A stretch of DNA of 23,914 nucleotides from JBMTVN01 sp046047235 (GTDB lineage Bacteria > Verrucomicrobiota > Verrucomicrobiia > Limisphaerales > JAHDYP01): contig JBJOII010000059.1 of assembly GCA_046047235.1 (NCBI GenBank), positions 1-23,914 of the forward strand. The letters are read 5' to 3'. Positions 8,301 to 15,069 of the stretch are shown here, in pieces (within the stretch, counting starts at the first letter, position 1; the number at the start of each line of letters is the position of its first letter). The notes below the pieces were generated by a model that worked only from the letters and a program-made list of their open reading frames with translations, was not told where the DNA came from and did no database searches. The position numbers were made by a program, and so were the translations under genes.

Positions 8301-8435
8301 GTTCGGTTCAGGCATTTGGAGGGGAGGGTTTGGAATGAGGTGCGGGTGAACGGGGAAGTTTGGGATCGTGTGGAGGGGGACTGGGTCTTGTTGCCGGGAG
8401 GGATGGGGGATGTGGAGGTGGTGGCGCGGTATTGA
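5343..8435 (+). CDS. Secreted six-hairpin-glycosidase-like protein
   Basis: 1030 residues from ATG 5343, preceded by GAGG at a 7-base spacing; ATG 5352 is an alternative. Residues 1-27 form a signal peptide with likely cleavage around VGGA|QF. Residues about 28-540 are beta-rich, with motifs such as SHIYFPMGLDGGRQRF. From about 545 to 935 comes a helical region that looks like an (alpha/alpha)6 barrel: NEFYRSHAMHLLVNCERE, YGNESCMMVLDLERRGMHEV, SLEDIGDWWTWLSTSCYTWR and ANAAGWLRYLFLREQDERTL. A beta-type tail follows (RCRLSGAMRNPPELIRVRF). This architecture is that of six-hairpin glycosidases, which hydrolyse or phosphorolyse glycosidic bonds. Acidic residues in the SLEDIGDWW block are catalytic candidates, but I cannot assign a GH family. 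The neighbouring Gfo/Idh, mutarotase-like and Ig-like genes fit extracellular glycan use. Confidence 0.7.
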   Translation: MRAMNWSGQVWRIIFGCLGCCGLVGGAQFDAAPFGLPLEGEGMGLKWEDPREVHEVVVHFREEPVRDLGLRLEYWGSWWPERHLPKDREPGGGDMGWMELGNWWRGEWRLADAELAVEGKVARFRFRPVNRVEYPALRDYAADFRTTLKIRLVGEGSLSEVERWEVVTDSRVEAKLYRLLWTGEDEAEVEGVFNGRLLPESTMVGEPGGLRFWVETCVNPDPNTFDRTLVTVERGGERCTFRVDDLGGGPLWVEHMGVVLVDGADGRSYAEVVGEIAGRGGRALYDRVEEMPEQTWRAAWAGMPAKRSHIYFPMGLDGGRQRFRLRADGGIEFRTNDHYLRGLGGRDTGRLDLEGANVSFRLGVGGEPAYRTLEEESLPICVTRWRDGDLEVEQTAFVTLLEGMGEGRMEAPAGDAFAVWLAQYRVTCVGGGECGVVLPLEYRAGGGGEGLRMDDEGGLWVGGRVRGRVEMGRGVVSGRSGGLGVEGRLKQGQSAVVVVKVPYVVLEGEREKKQLGQLSFERERDRVAGYWRRKLDAGARLVTPEPMLNEFYRSHAMHLLVNCEREPGSGRRFARVGSFGYGAYGNESCMMVLDLERRGMHEVAQDCLDAWLHYQGTVGLPGSFGGKEGVLYGAAGYEAGGYNQHHGWILWMLAEHYGFTRDRGWLQGAASGMVAGADWILREAARTEGRHELERGLLPAGSLEDIGDWWTWLSTSCYTWRGLDRAAWALGEIGHPEAARLKRGADAYRAALLLNFRRASELAPVVRLRDGTAVPQFPSHVHRRGRTFGWICQTLEGAIHLLIAGVLDAGSREAGWILKDYEDNLYLSNQYGYMLEDFEAGWFGRGGMSMQACLLLGVEPYLYRDDVKHALRGVFNGQAVSYFPDVRMNTEHALPDMGDWRGDHFKSSDEANAAGWLRYLFLREQDERTLLVGQAVPREWLGEGKRCGLERGGSWFGPVSVMYTGGRGELRCRLSGAMRNPPELIRVRFRHLEGRVWNEVRVNGEVWDRVEGDWVLLPGGMGDVEVVARY

Positions 8436-8569
8436 CTCGGACCTTGACTGCGGGGGTTGGGCTTCCTTAGCTTCGGCTGGTCTCCTGCGCGAAGTCCTTG
8501 ATGTTTGGCGAGTTGCTGCGAGGGCTGGTGGGTGGGATGGCGAGGCTCGATCTAGAATTGCTCACTTTC

Positions 8570-10327
8570 ATGAAGTCCTTGTCTTGTATTGGGGCCGGCT
8601 TGCTGGCGTGTGTGTGGATGGTTTCCGGTGCGGTTGTGGTGAACGACGGCACCACGACCGACGGCTTGGTTCGGCTGGCTTCGCCGCCGACCTCGGCTAC
8701 GGCGACGACTACGTTGGCGACCACGCCGGCGGGGAATCTGGAGGCGGGCGTGGTGCAGGAGTTCTTTGATTTGCCGATGCACACGGCGTGGTATGCGACG
8801 GCGTATGTGGCGACGGGCGGCAATTACACGGCGTCGTCGGAGTTTACTCCGGCTGCGGCGGGTGCTGATTTGGACGGGGGTGTGGTGGCGTGGTTGAACG
8901 AGGAGACTTCAGAGGGGTTATTGTTTGCGTTGCGGAGCGGGTCGAGCCGGACGTATTGCCAGGTGGCGGTTTATGATTTGAGCACCGGGGTGAGGCAGCA
9001 ATCGGTTTTATTCAATCTGGAAGGTGTGGAGGTGGATCCCGGGTTTCAGCTGCCGAACGTGCCGGAGTCGGGCATGACGGCGGGGTATAACCCGGCGAAT
9101 CCGGTGAAGTTACAGGTGATTTTTGAGGAGCCGGGGACGAACGATTTGGAGGTATTGCCCGGGGTTACGGCACGGTTGACTGCGGTGGGGTATCAGGGGG
9201 CGCAGGCGGTGACTACGCCGATGGTTTTACTGACCACGATGCCGGTGCCGGTGGGGGGGGAGCGTTTGGTGGGTTATTATGCGGTTTACAACGGGATTTT
9301 GGATGCGGACAGGGCGATCGGGCGCTTGGACAACCTGACTGTCGATGGTGAGGTGGGTCTGGGCAACCAGCAGCCGACGGTGACGCTTACGTCTCCTTTG
9401 GAGGGGCAGTTATTTGGGTCGGGTGAGGTAATCGGGTTGGCGGCGAGTGCGGCTGATGCGGATGGCCAGGTGGTGCAGGTTGAGTTTTTTGCGGATTCGC
9501 AGCTTTTGTCCACGGATGTGGATGCGCCGTATAGTCACGAGTGGTTGGGGGCGTCGATTGGGATTCACACGGTGCACGCGGTGGTGACAGACGATCGGGG
9601 TGCGAAGCAGAGTTCGACGGTGGTGAGTGTAGAGGTGACCAACCGGGCTCCGAGTGTAGTGATTACGAGTCCGGGCTCGGGCACGAGCGTTGCGCCTGGT
9701 GAAACCGTCCAGATTGCGAGTGATGCGAGTGACGTCGACGGGAGTGTTGCCTATGTGGAGTATTACATTGATGGGGTTTGGCTGAATACAGCGGTGGTGC
9801 CGCCTTACAGTTCCTCGTGGTTGGCGGCGGAAGCCGGGGTGTATGAGATCACGGCGGTTGCGGTGGATGATTTGGGTGCGAAGACGACCTCTGCGGCTGT
9901 GAGCGTTCAGGTCGGGCAGGTCGTGACTGAGCCTGCGGTGATGTCGGTGACCATGAGTGGTGGGAATGTGGTGGTGACTTGGGATCGGACCGGGTTCCAG
10001 TTGCAGTCAGCCAATTCGCTTTTAGGGCCTTGGTCGAATGTGGGTCAGAACACGACTGGGGTAATGGAGTATACCGAGGCTTTCTCCGGGCAGCCCAAGT
10101 ATTACCGGCTGGTGGCCGAGGGTGGAGTGACGCCGCCGGATGCACCTGTGCTTGCTATGGCGAGGGATGGGGGAAGTGTGGTGGTGATGTGGGATCAACG
10201 GGGTTATCAGCTGCAGACGGCATCGGATCTGGGCGGGGTGTGGGTGGATGAGGGCAACACCGTTGGGGTGACCGAGTATTCGGTTTCGGTGGCGGGTGGC
10301 AACCGGTACTTTCGGTTGCGGCCTTGA
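8570..10327 (+). CDS. Secreted protein with an unknown N-domain, two Ig-like domains and a duplicated C-terminal module
   Basis: 585 residues from ATG 8570, chosen because MKSLSCIGAGLLACVWMVSGA is a good signal peptide. The frame is open from 8498, but those residues lack a signal character. Residues about 22-263 are a beta-rich domain I do not recognise, with a laminin-G or jelly-roll feel (LFALRSGSSRTYCQVAVYDL). Two Ig-like domains follow: about 264-357 (PTVTLTSPLEGQ ... VQVEFFADSQLLSTD) and about 358-450 (PSVVITSPGSGT ... AYVEYYIDGVWLNT). The C-terminus holds two related modules of about 60 residues ending in YYRL and YFRL. No LPXTG or PEP-CTERM tail is seen. It probably binds surface glycan or substrate rather than catalysing a reaction. 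It follows the glycosidase-like gene on the same strand after 134 bases, with a possible TAGAAT -10 at 8553-8558 but no -35. Confidence 0.75.
   Translation: MKSLSCIGAGLLACVWMVSGAVVVNDGTTTDGLVRLASPPTSATATTTLATTPAGNLEAGVVQEFFDLPMHTAWYATAYVATGGNYTASSEFTPAAAGADLDGGVVAWLNEETSEGLLFALRSGSSRTYCQVAVYDLSTGVRQQSVLFNLEGVEVDPGFQLPNVPESGMTAGYNPANPVKLQVIFEEPGTNDLEVLPGVTARLTAVGYQGAQAVTTPMVLLTTMPVPVGGERLVGYYAVYNGILDADRAIGRLDNLTVDGEVGLGNQQPTVTLTSPLEGQLFGSGEVIGLAASAADADGQVVQVEFFADSQLLSTDVDAPYSHEWLGASIGIHTVHAVVTDDRGAKQSSTVVSVEVTNRAPSVVITSPGSGTSVAPGETVQIASDASDVDGSVAYVEYYIDGVWLNTAVVPPYSSSWLAAEAGVYEITAVAVDDLGAKTTSAAVSVQVGQVVTEPAVMSVTMSGGNVVVTWDRTGFQLQSANSLLGPWSNVGQNTTGVMEYTEAFSGQPKYYRLVAEGGVTPPDAPVLAMARDGGSVVVMWDQRGYQLQTASDLGGVWVDEGNTVGVTEYSVSVAGGNRYFRLRP
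9935..10324 (+). repeat. Tandem protein-coding duplication of the C-terminal YYRL module
   Basis: Module A (9935-10111) and module B (10145-10324) encode closely alignable units: MSGGNVVVTWDRTGFQLQSA against RDGGSVVVMWDQRGYQLQTA, then GVMEY against GVTEY, then KYYRL against RYFRL. The spacer encodes a short Pro-containing linker (TPPDAP). The similarity is clear at the protein level, which points to a duplication. Confidence 0.8.
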
Positions 10328-10759
10328 GCGGCGCTTTTTGTACAGGGGGTTGAAGGGTCTGTGACGCTGGAGGGCTTGGTGTTTGAGGGGGCGGTAGTTG
10401 GTCTGTCTGTTCTCGATGTTTTGAGTGTGGATGGGAGCAGGAGGAGGATGCCTGCATAGCTCCGGGCATTGAGCTGGGGTTTCCGTTTGGAAGTTGTTGG
10501 AGGAAGTGGATGTGCGTTGAATGGATTTGCGCTGTGGGGCGTCCAACATAGCGAGCGGTCATGAGGATCATTAGTTGGAATTGGAATCCGTTGATTGACA
10601 AACACTTGGATAAAGTTGAATGTTTGCGCCTGTTTCAATTGTTTCCCGAATATGCGGCGTGTTAGTGATAACGGTATTCAAGACTTGTCCGGAACGCTAC
10701 GTGGAGTGGTAAACCGGCTTTCTCCTTATATGAACAGACATCATCGAACTCCCCTGAAC
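10328..10759. other. Gene-free stretch upstream of the FGE-like gene
   Basis: 432 bases with no supported gene. The first part is G-rich like its surroundings; from about 10555 it becomes clearly more AT-rich (ATTAGTTGGAATTGGAATCC). Within this lies TTGACA at 10595-10600. The FGE-like frame stays open back to 10595 without a signal-peptide-compatible start or a Shine-Dalgarno, and its codons there (AAC AGA CAT CAT CGA) are unlike the gene body. The region is best read as a promoter and untranslated leader. Confidence 0.5.
10595..10629 (+). promoter_or_regulatory. Candidate promoter of the FGE-like/Gfo-Idh operon
   Basis: TTGACA (10595-10600) is followed after 15 bases by TTGAAT (10616-10621, four of six -10 matches), then GTTTGCGC (10622-10629). 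The same GTTTGCGC lies at nearly the same distance behind the TTGACA upstream of ctaD. The region is locally AT-rich. The -10 is weak and the spacing short, so this is tentative. Confidence 0.3.
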
Positions 10760-12901
10760 ATGTATCGACCTGCGATTTGGTTAACCATGGGTTTGCTGTC
10801 GGCCTCGGCCCTGGCGGCGCCCTCGTTTGTATATGAGACCGACAAGGAGTTTTACGGCTCCGGTGATTTCAATGGCGACGGACGGACTGACGTCATTGTG
10901 ATCAACCGGTTTCTTTCGAAGTATGAGCTGATGAGCCGTTACCGGGTGGGTTACCAGGATGCGTCCGGCGGGTTTACCTGGGGTCGGGTTCGGTTGGCGG
11001 AGATTCCGAAGGTGAACGGGGTTGCGATCGGCCAGTTACTGGAGGAGGGGAAGGATGCGCTGGCGGTGACCGCTGCTGAGGCGAGCTTGATCAATGTTTT
11101 TGACATTGGCGATCCGGACGCCGAGCCCTCGGCGAACATGTATATGGGTTCCACGCTGGGGCCGAATGCCCTCGTGGCCCTGGACATTGGGGGGGATGGG
11201 AACAACGGGTTGGATGATTTGGTGACGTCGACGGTCTACAATGCTCCGGTTGAGCATCATCTTGAGACCTTGAGGAACGAGGGTGGTGCGGGGATGCCAT
11301 TGGAGGATCTCGAGTTGGATGGTGAGGTAGTTCGAGCGAACCCGGTGGTTTTGAAGAAGGGTGGCAACACACTGGCGGCGGCGCTGGTGCGGACCGAGTC
11401 TACGGACAACCTTCGGGTGGCGGACTTTTCGAGTGGGCTGGCGGTTGAGGCTTTGCGCATTGATGGTTTGCCGAAGGGTTCGGATTACGTGGTGGGGCGC
11501 TTTGGCAAATCGCAGACAGCGAGCGTGATTGTCTACACCTCTGGCGGTTCGGATCTGGCGGTTTACCAGTTGTCTGAGAGTGGCGGGCAGTATGGGGTTG
11601 CCGGGAAGAAGGAATACTCTTTGGGGGATTCCGTTCGGTTCCTGGCGGTTTCGGGTGAGGGCGAGAGCTCTGGGCTGGTGGCTACATTTGGCAACGGTTC
11701 GCGTGCTGCGTTTTACACCTTTGACGGTGTGTCGGAGCCCAAGGTGGTGCAGCAGGTGGAGATGGGTGAGGACGAGGTGGTTTCCGGGCTGGTGCCTGTT
11801 GGAGGGCAGATTGCGGTGTTTGTGAGGCGGCCGACGAGCTGGTATACCACGCATTTTCAGGCCTGGAAGACTCAGGGTGCGAAGTTGGTTGCGAGCTCGA
11901 CGGTAGAGCTTCCCACGACGGATGAGTCTGTGCACTACATTGCGCCCTTGCTGGAGGCCAACAATGACGTTCGCAGTGCTGCGGACATGAAGGCTTACAC
12001 GGCGACGATTCCGGGCACGAAAGTCAACTATTCGATGGCGCCGATTCCTGCGGGCGAGTTTGTGATGGGGACGCCTGACGGTGAGGAGGGTCGTGAGGAT
12101 TCCGAAGGCCCGCAAGTGAAGGTGCAGTTGGATCCTTTCTGGATGATGACCACGGAAGTGACGTGGGACATGTATACGCTGTTCATGTATTCCGATGAGG
12201 AGCGCAAGTATAAGGACAGTTTGCCGACTGAGGCGGAGTATGATGAGGCGTCGGACGCGGTGGCGCGGCCGAGCAAGCCTTACACTGAGATGAGTTTTGG
12301 CATGGGCAAGGACGGCTTCCCGGCGATTGCGATGACGCATTATGCGGCGAGCAAGTTTTGTCAGTGGCTGAGTGCCAAGACCGGGCATTACTACCGGCTG
12401 CCGACTGAGGCGGAGTGGGAATATGCCTGTCGTGCGGGGACGACCACTGCCTACAATTTTGGTGACAACCCGGATGATCTGGAGGATCGGGCCTGGTATG
12501 AGATGAACAGCGATTTTGTTTACCAGAAGGTGGGCAAGAAGGAGCCGAATGGCTGGGGGTTGTATGATATGCACGGCAACGTGATGGAGTGGTGTGCTGA
12601 TGGTTACACCGAGGATTACAGTTGGCTGAAGGCCGGGGTGAAGAATCCTTGGAATCGTCCGACCAAGCCGTATCCGCATGTGGCGCGTGGCGGTTCCTAT
12701 GACGACATGGCGGAGAGCCTGCGAAGCGGTGCGCGTCGGGCATCGGATGCTTCCTGGAAGATGACGGATCCGCAGCTGCCGAAGAGCATTTGGTGGTTGT
12801 CGGATAACAAGATGATTGGGTTCCGGGTGGTTCGGCCGTTGGTGGTGCCGGATGCCGAGACATTGTCCAAGCGTTGGAACACGCAGACTGAGCGGCAGTA
12901 G
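10760..12901 (+). CDS. Secreted FG-GAP plus FGE-sulfatase (SUMF1-like) domain protein lacking the catalytic cysteines
   Basis: 713 residues from ATG 10760, chosen because MYRPAIWLTMGLLSASALAA is a compact signal peptide; 10730 is an alternative start. Near residue 33 is the calcium-binding FG-GAP/VCBS-like motif GDFNGDGRTD, followed by about 380 residues of beta-propeller-like sequence (GDGNNGLDDLVTS and others). From about residue 424 to 690 is an FGE-sulfatase domain: PIPAGEFVMGTPDGEEG, FWMMTTEVTWDMY, YRLPTEAEWEYACRAGTT, WGLYDMHGNVMEW, RGGSYDDMAESLRSGARR, IGFRVVRP. True formylglycine-generating enzymes have two cysteines in the GGSYxCxxxxC motif. Here they are D649 and L654, so sulfatase activation is unlikely; a binding role or another chemistry is possible. 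It is 35 bases ahead of a Gfo/Idh gene, likely one operon. Confidence 0.85.
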   Translation: MYRPAIWLTMGLLSASALAAPSFVYETDKEFYGSGDFNGDGRTDVIVINRFLSKYELMSRYRVGYQDASGGFTWGRVRLAEIPKVNGVAIGQLLEEGKDALAVTAAEASLINVFDIGDPDAEPSANMYMGSTLGPNALVALDIGGDGNNGLDDLVTSTVYNAPVEHHLETLRNEGGAGMPLEDLELDGEVVRANPVVLKKGGNTLAAALVRTESTDNLRVADFSSGLAVEALRIDGLPKGSDYVVGRFGKSQTASVIVYTSGGSDLAVYQLSESGGQYGVAGKKEYSLGDSVRFLAVSGEGESSGLVATFGNGSRAAFYTFDGVSEPKVVQQVEMGEDEVVSGLVPVGGQIAVFVRRPTSWYTTHFQAWKTQGAKLVASSTVELPTTDESVHYIAPLLEANNDVRSAADMKAYTATIPGTKVNYSMAPIPAGEFVMGTPDGEEGREDSEGPQVKVQLDPFWMMTTEVTWDMYTLFMYSDEERKYKDSLPTEAEYDEASDAVARPSKPYTEMSFGMGKDGFPAIAMTHYAASKFCQWLSAKTGHYYRLPTEAEWEYACRAGTTTAYNFGDNPDDLEDRAWYEMNSDFVYQKVGKKEPNGWGLYDMHGNVMEWCADGYTEDYSWLKAGVKNPWNRPTKPYPHVARGGSYDDMAESLRSGARRASDASWKMTDPQLPKSIWWLSDNKMIGFRVVRPLVVPDAETLSKRWNTQTERQ

Positions 12902-12936
12902 ACTGATGACAGTGAGCAGAAAGTGATTCAGACATC

Positions 12937-14268
12937 ATGAGCAAAATAATCATTCCTCAAGAACGGACCCAGATTTCGCGTCGGAGCTTTCTGGGGTCGA
13001 CGTCCAAGGTCATGGCTGGTGGAGCGTTGTTGAGTGCGCTGCCGGTGGAGCGCTTGGCGCATGCGCAGGCGAGCAACGAGCCATTGAAGCTGGCATTGAT
13101 TGGCTGCGGTGGTCGTGGTTCGGGTGCGACCAATCAGGCCTTGAACACTGGCAAGTGCAAGCTGGTGGCTATGGCTGATGCGTATCAGGACCGGCTGACT
13201 TCCAGTCTTTCGAGTTTGAAGGATGCGCACACGGACAAGGTGGATGTGCCGGCCGACCGTCAGTTTGTGGGTTTAGAGGCTTACAAGCAGGCGATTGACG
13301 CTGCGGACGTGGTAGTTCTGGCGACTCCTCCCGGATTCCGTCCGATGACCTATGAGTATGCGGTGGAGAAGGGCAAGCACATCTTCATGGAGAAGCCGGT
13401 GGCGACGGATGGTCCTGGTATCCGTAAGATGCTGGCAGCGGCGGAGAAGGCGAAGGCGAAGAACCTGAAGGTTGTGGTGGGTTTGCAGCGTCGTTATCAG
13501 CCGGGCTATCGCGAGGTGATTCAGCGCATTCACGATGGGATGATTGGTGATGTAGTGGCGATGCGCTGTTACTGGAATGGGGCTGGTGTGTGGGTGAATC
13601 CGCGGCAGCCGAACCAGAGCGAAATGGATTACCAGATTCGCAACTGGTATTACTTCGCATGGCTGAGCGGCGACCACATTGTGGAGCAGCATGTGCACAA
13701 CATTGACGTGTGTAACTGGGTGAAGAACGAGTTCCCGCGCAAGTGTCAGGGCATGGGCGGTCGTGAGGTCCGCAAGGGCAAGGATTACGGTGAGATCTAT
13801 GATCATCACGCCGTGGAGTTTGAATATTCGGACGGCGTCCGGATGTTCAGTTACTGTCGTCATCAGCCGAACACATGGGCGAATGTTTCGGAGCACATCA
13901 TTGGGACGAAGGGCGTCGGCGAGACGGATCGTCCGCACATTCTTCGCGGGCATGACCGCAAGATCTTGTATCGGTTCCGTTCGCAGGAAGTGATTGATCC
14001 CTATCAGCAGGAGCATGACGAGCTGATGGATGCGATCTTGAACAACAAGACCCTGGATAATTCGGAGTATGGCATCAAGAGCACCTTGACGGGCATCATG
14101 GGCCGTATGGCGACCTATGGTGGTCAGCAGGTGCTGTTTGATGACGCAATGAACTCGGAGATCGATCTGTTCCCGGCCAAGTTGGGTTGGAACGAGGAGC
14201 CGAGGTTGAAGCCTGATGCTGACGGACTGTATCCGGTGGCGGTGCCTGGGAAGACAGTCACGGTTTAA
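12937..14268 (+). CDS. TAT-exported Gfo/Idh/MocA family oxidoreductase (second copy)
   Basis: 443 residues from ATG 12937. The twin-arginine signal is SRRSFLG (residues 14-20), followed by a hydrophobic stretch and likely cleavage after AHA (residue 43). The Rossmann motif LALIGCGGRGSGATNQ starts at residue 52; VVVLATPPGFRP and EKP (152-154, in HIFMEKPVATDG) follow. The C-terminal domain has WLSGDHIVEQHVHNIDVCNW, whose histidines are candidates for the substrate pocket. It is clearly a different subfamily from the minus-strand Gfo/Idh gene: the TAT signal, mid-domain and active-site blocks share only family-level features. The enzyme probably converts a sugar or polyol outside the cytoplasm with bound NAD(P); the substrate is not readable. 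It lies 35 bases after the FGE-like gene and ends in a strong terminator, forming a two-gene unit. Codons are less G-skewed than in neighbouring genes. Confidence 0.92.
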   Translation: MSKIIIPQERTQISRRSFLGSTSKVMAGGALLSALPVERLAHAQASNEPLKLALIGCGGRGSGATNQALNTGKCKLVAMADAYQDRLTSSLSSLKDAHTDKVDVPADRQFVGLEAYKQAIDAADVVVLATPPGFRPMTYEYAVEKGKHIFMEKPVATDGPGIRKMLAAAEKAKAKNLKVVVGLQRRYQPGYREVIQRIHDGMIGDVVAMRCYWNGAGVWVNPRQPNQSEMDYQIRNWYYFAWLSGDHIVEQHVHNIDVCNWVKNEFPRKCQGMGGREVRKGKDYGEIYDHHAVEFEYSDGVRMFSYCRHQPNTWANVSEHIIGTKGVGETDRPHILRGHDRKILYRFRSQEVIDPYQQEHDELMDAILNNKTLDNSEYGIKSTLTGIMGRMATYGGQQVLFDDAMNSEIDLFPAKLGWNEEPRLKPDADGLYPVAVPGKTVTV

Positions 14269-14283
14269 ACAGATTGCGATGAT

Positions 14284-14333
14284 GCCGCGCCATCGGCTGT
14301 GTGAGAACGCAGGGATGGCGCGGCTTTTATTTT
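14284..14333 (+). terminator. Rho-independent terminator after the FGE-like/Gfo-Idh operon
   Basis: GCCGCGCCATC (14284-14294) pairs with GATGGCGCGGC (14314-14324) in an 11-bp stem. An inner CTGTG (14297-14301) pairs with CGCAG (14308-14312) around the loop TGAGAA. The T-rich tract TTTTATTTT (14325-14333) follows directly. It starts 16 bases after the Gfo/Idh stop and precedes the rdgB ribosome site. Confidence 0.92.
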
Positions 14334-14337
14334 GGAC

Positions 14338-14345
14338 GGAGGAGG
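14338..14345 (+). promoter_or_regulatory. Shine-Dalgarno sequence of rdgB
   Basis: GGAGGAGG at 14338-14345, 9 bases before ATG 14355. It decides for this start over the frame's earlier ATG at 14301, which lies inside the terminator hairpin. Confidence 0.75.
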
Positions 14346-14354
14346 AAGTTGCTC

Positions 14355-15008
14355 ATGGTTGAGAGGCGATTTTTGCGGTTGGTTCTGGCGAGTCGGAATC
14401 GTCACAAGTTGGCGGAGATCCGGGCGATGCTGGGTGAGGGGGTAGACTGTGTCTCGATGGATGAGCTTGGGGACGTGCCTGAGTTGGTGGAGCTGGCTGA
14501 CTCCTTTGAAGGGAATGCGAGGTCGAAGGCTGAGCAATTGGCAATTTGGATTGAGGAGCGGGGTGGTTTGAGGGAGGGCTGGGTCTTGGCGGACGACTCG
14601 GGTTTGGAGGTGGATGGGTTGGGTGGGGCCCCTGGTGTTCGCTCGGCGCGATTTGCGGCTGAGGATGGGTACGGGAATGCTTCGGACGAGGCAAACAACG
14701 GCAAGTTATTGCGGTTGCTGGAGGGGTGTGAGGGAGAGGGGCGGCGTGCGCGATTTCGTTGTGTGCTCGCGTTGCGTGCGATTGGGGGGGCAGGGGACGG
14801 GGAGGGGGCTCGGGTGTTTGAGGGTGTGTGTGAGGGGTTTATCGCCCGAGTGCCGGCTGGCGACGGTGGGTTTGGGTATGATCCGCTCTTTATTCCGGAG
14901 GGTCAGAGGCAGAGTTTTTCGGAGTTGGGAGAGGAGGAGAAGAATCGTATCAGTCACAGGCGCAAGGCGTTGGATGCTTTATGCGTTTGGCTGCATAAAA
15001 CCCCTTGA
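14355..15008 (+). CDS. rdgB: XTP/dITP diphosphatase (HAM1/RdgB family)
   Basis: 217 residues from ATG 14355. It hydrolyses non-canonical purine nucleoside triphosphates (XTP, dITP, ITP) to monophosphate and pyrophosphate, keeping them out of DNA and RNA in the cytoplasm. Family motifs are all visible: LASRNRHKLAEI near the N-terminus (substrate and phosphate binding), SFEGNARSKAE, VLADDSGLEVDGLGGAPGVR with the metal-site acidic residues, GGFGYDPLFIPEG, and FSELGEEEKNRISHRRKAL at the C-terminus. Length is close to the usual 190-210, with a slightly longer middle loop (EGCEGEGRRARFR). It sits between two units: an intrinsic terminator lies just upstream and the oxidase cluster starts 61 bases downstream. 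It is a housekeeping gene unrelated to either neighbour. Confidence 0.95.
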   Translation: MVERRFLRLVLASRNRHKLAEIRAMLGEGVDCVSMDELGDVPELVELADSFEGNARSKAEQLAIWIEERGGLREGWVLADDSGLEVDGLGGAPGVRSARFAAEDGYGNASDEANNGKLLRLLEGCEGEGRRARFRCVLALRAIGGAGDGEGARVFEGVCEGFIARVPAGDGGFGYDPLFIPEGQRQSFSELGEEEKNRISHRRKALDALCVWLHKTP

Positions 15009-15069
15009 TGGAGGTTTGCCCCGGTGCTAGTTTCGGCTTGCCTACATTAAATTCAGGAATCGAATAACT

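Noticed and set aside
8444..8472. TTGACT plus TTAGCT as a promoter before the Ig-like gene
   Set aside because: The -10 matches the consensus at only two positions; nothing else supports it.
10299..10340. Hairpin GCAACCG/CGGTTGC with a later TTTTT as a terminator
   Set aside because: The 7-bp stem lies inside the coding end of the Ig-like gene and the T-run is about 15 bases further on, too far for an intrinsic terminator.
10595..10759. Upstream extension of the FGE-like frame from TTG 10595
   Set aside because: No Shine-Dalgarno, codon use unlike the gene, and it would bury the signal peptide that begins at 10760.
11036..12679. 547-residue open frame on the minus strand
   Set aside because: It lies wholly antisense to the FGE-like gene, is rich in Arg, His and Leu, shows no domain, and arises from the plus-strand codon bias removing antisense stops.
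12028..12829. Annotation as an active formylglycine-generating enzyme
   Set aside because: Both catalytic Cys positions are non-Cys (Asp649, Leu654).
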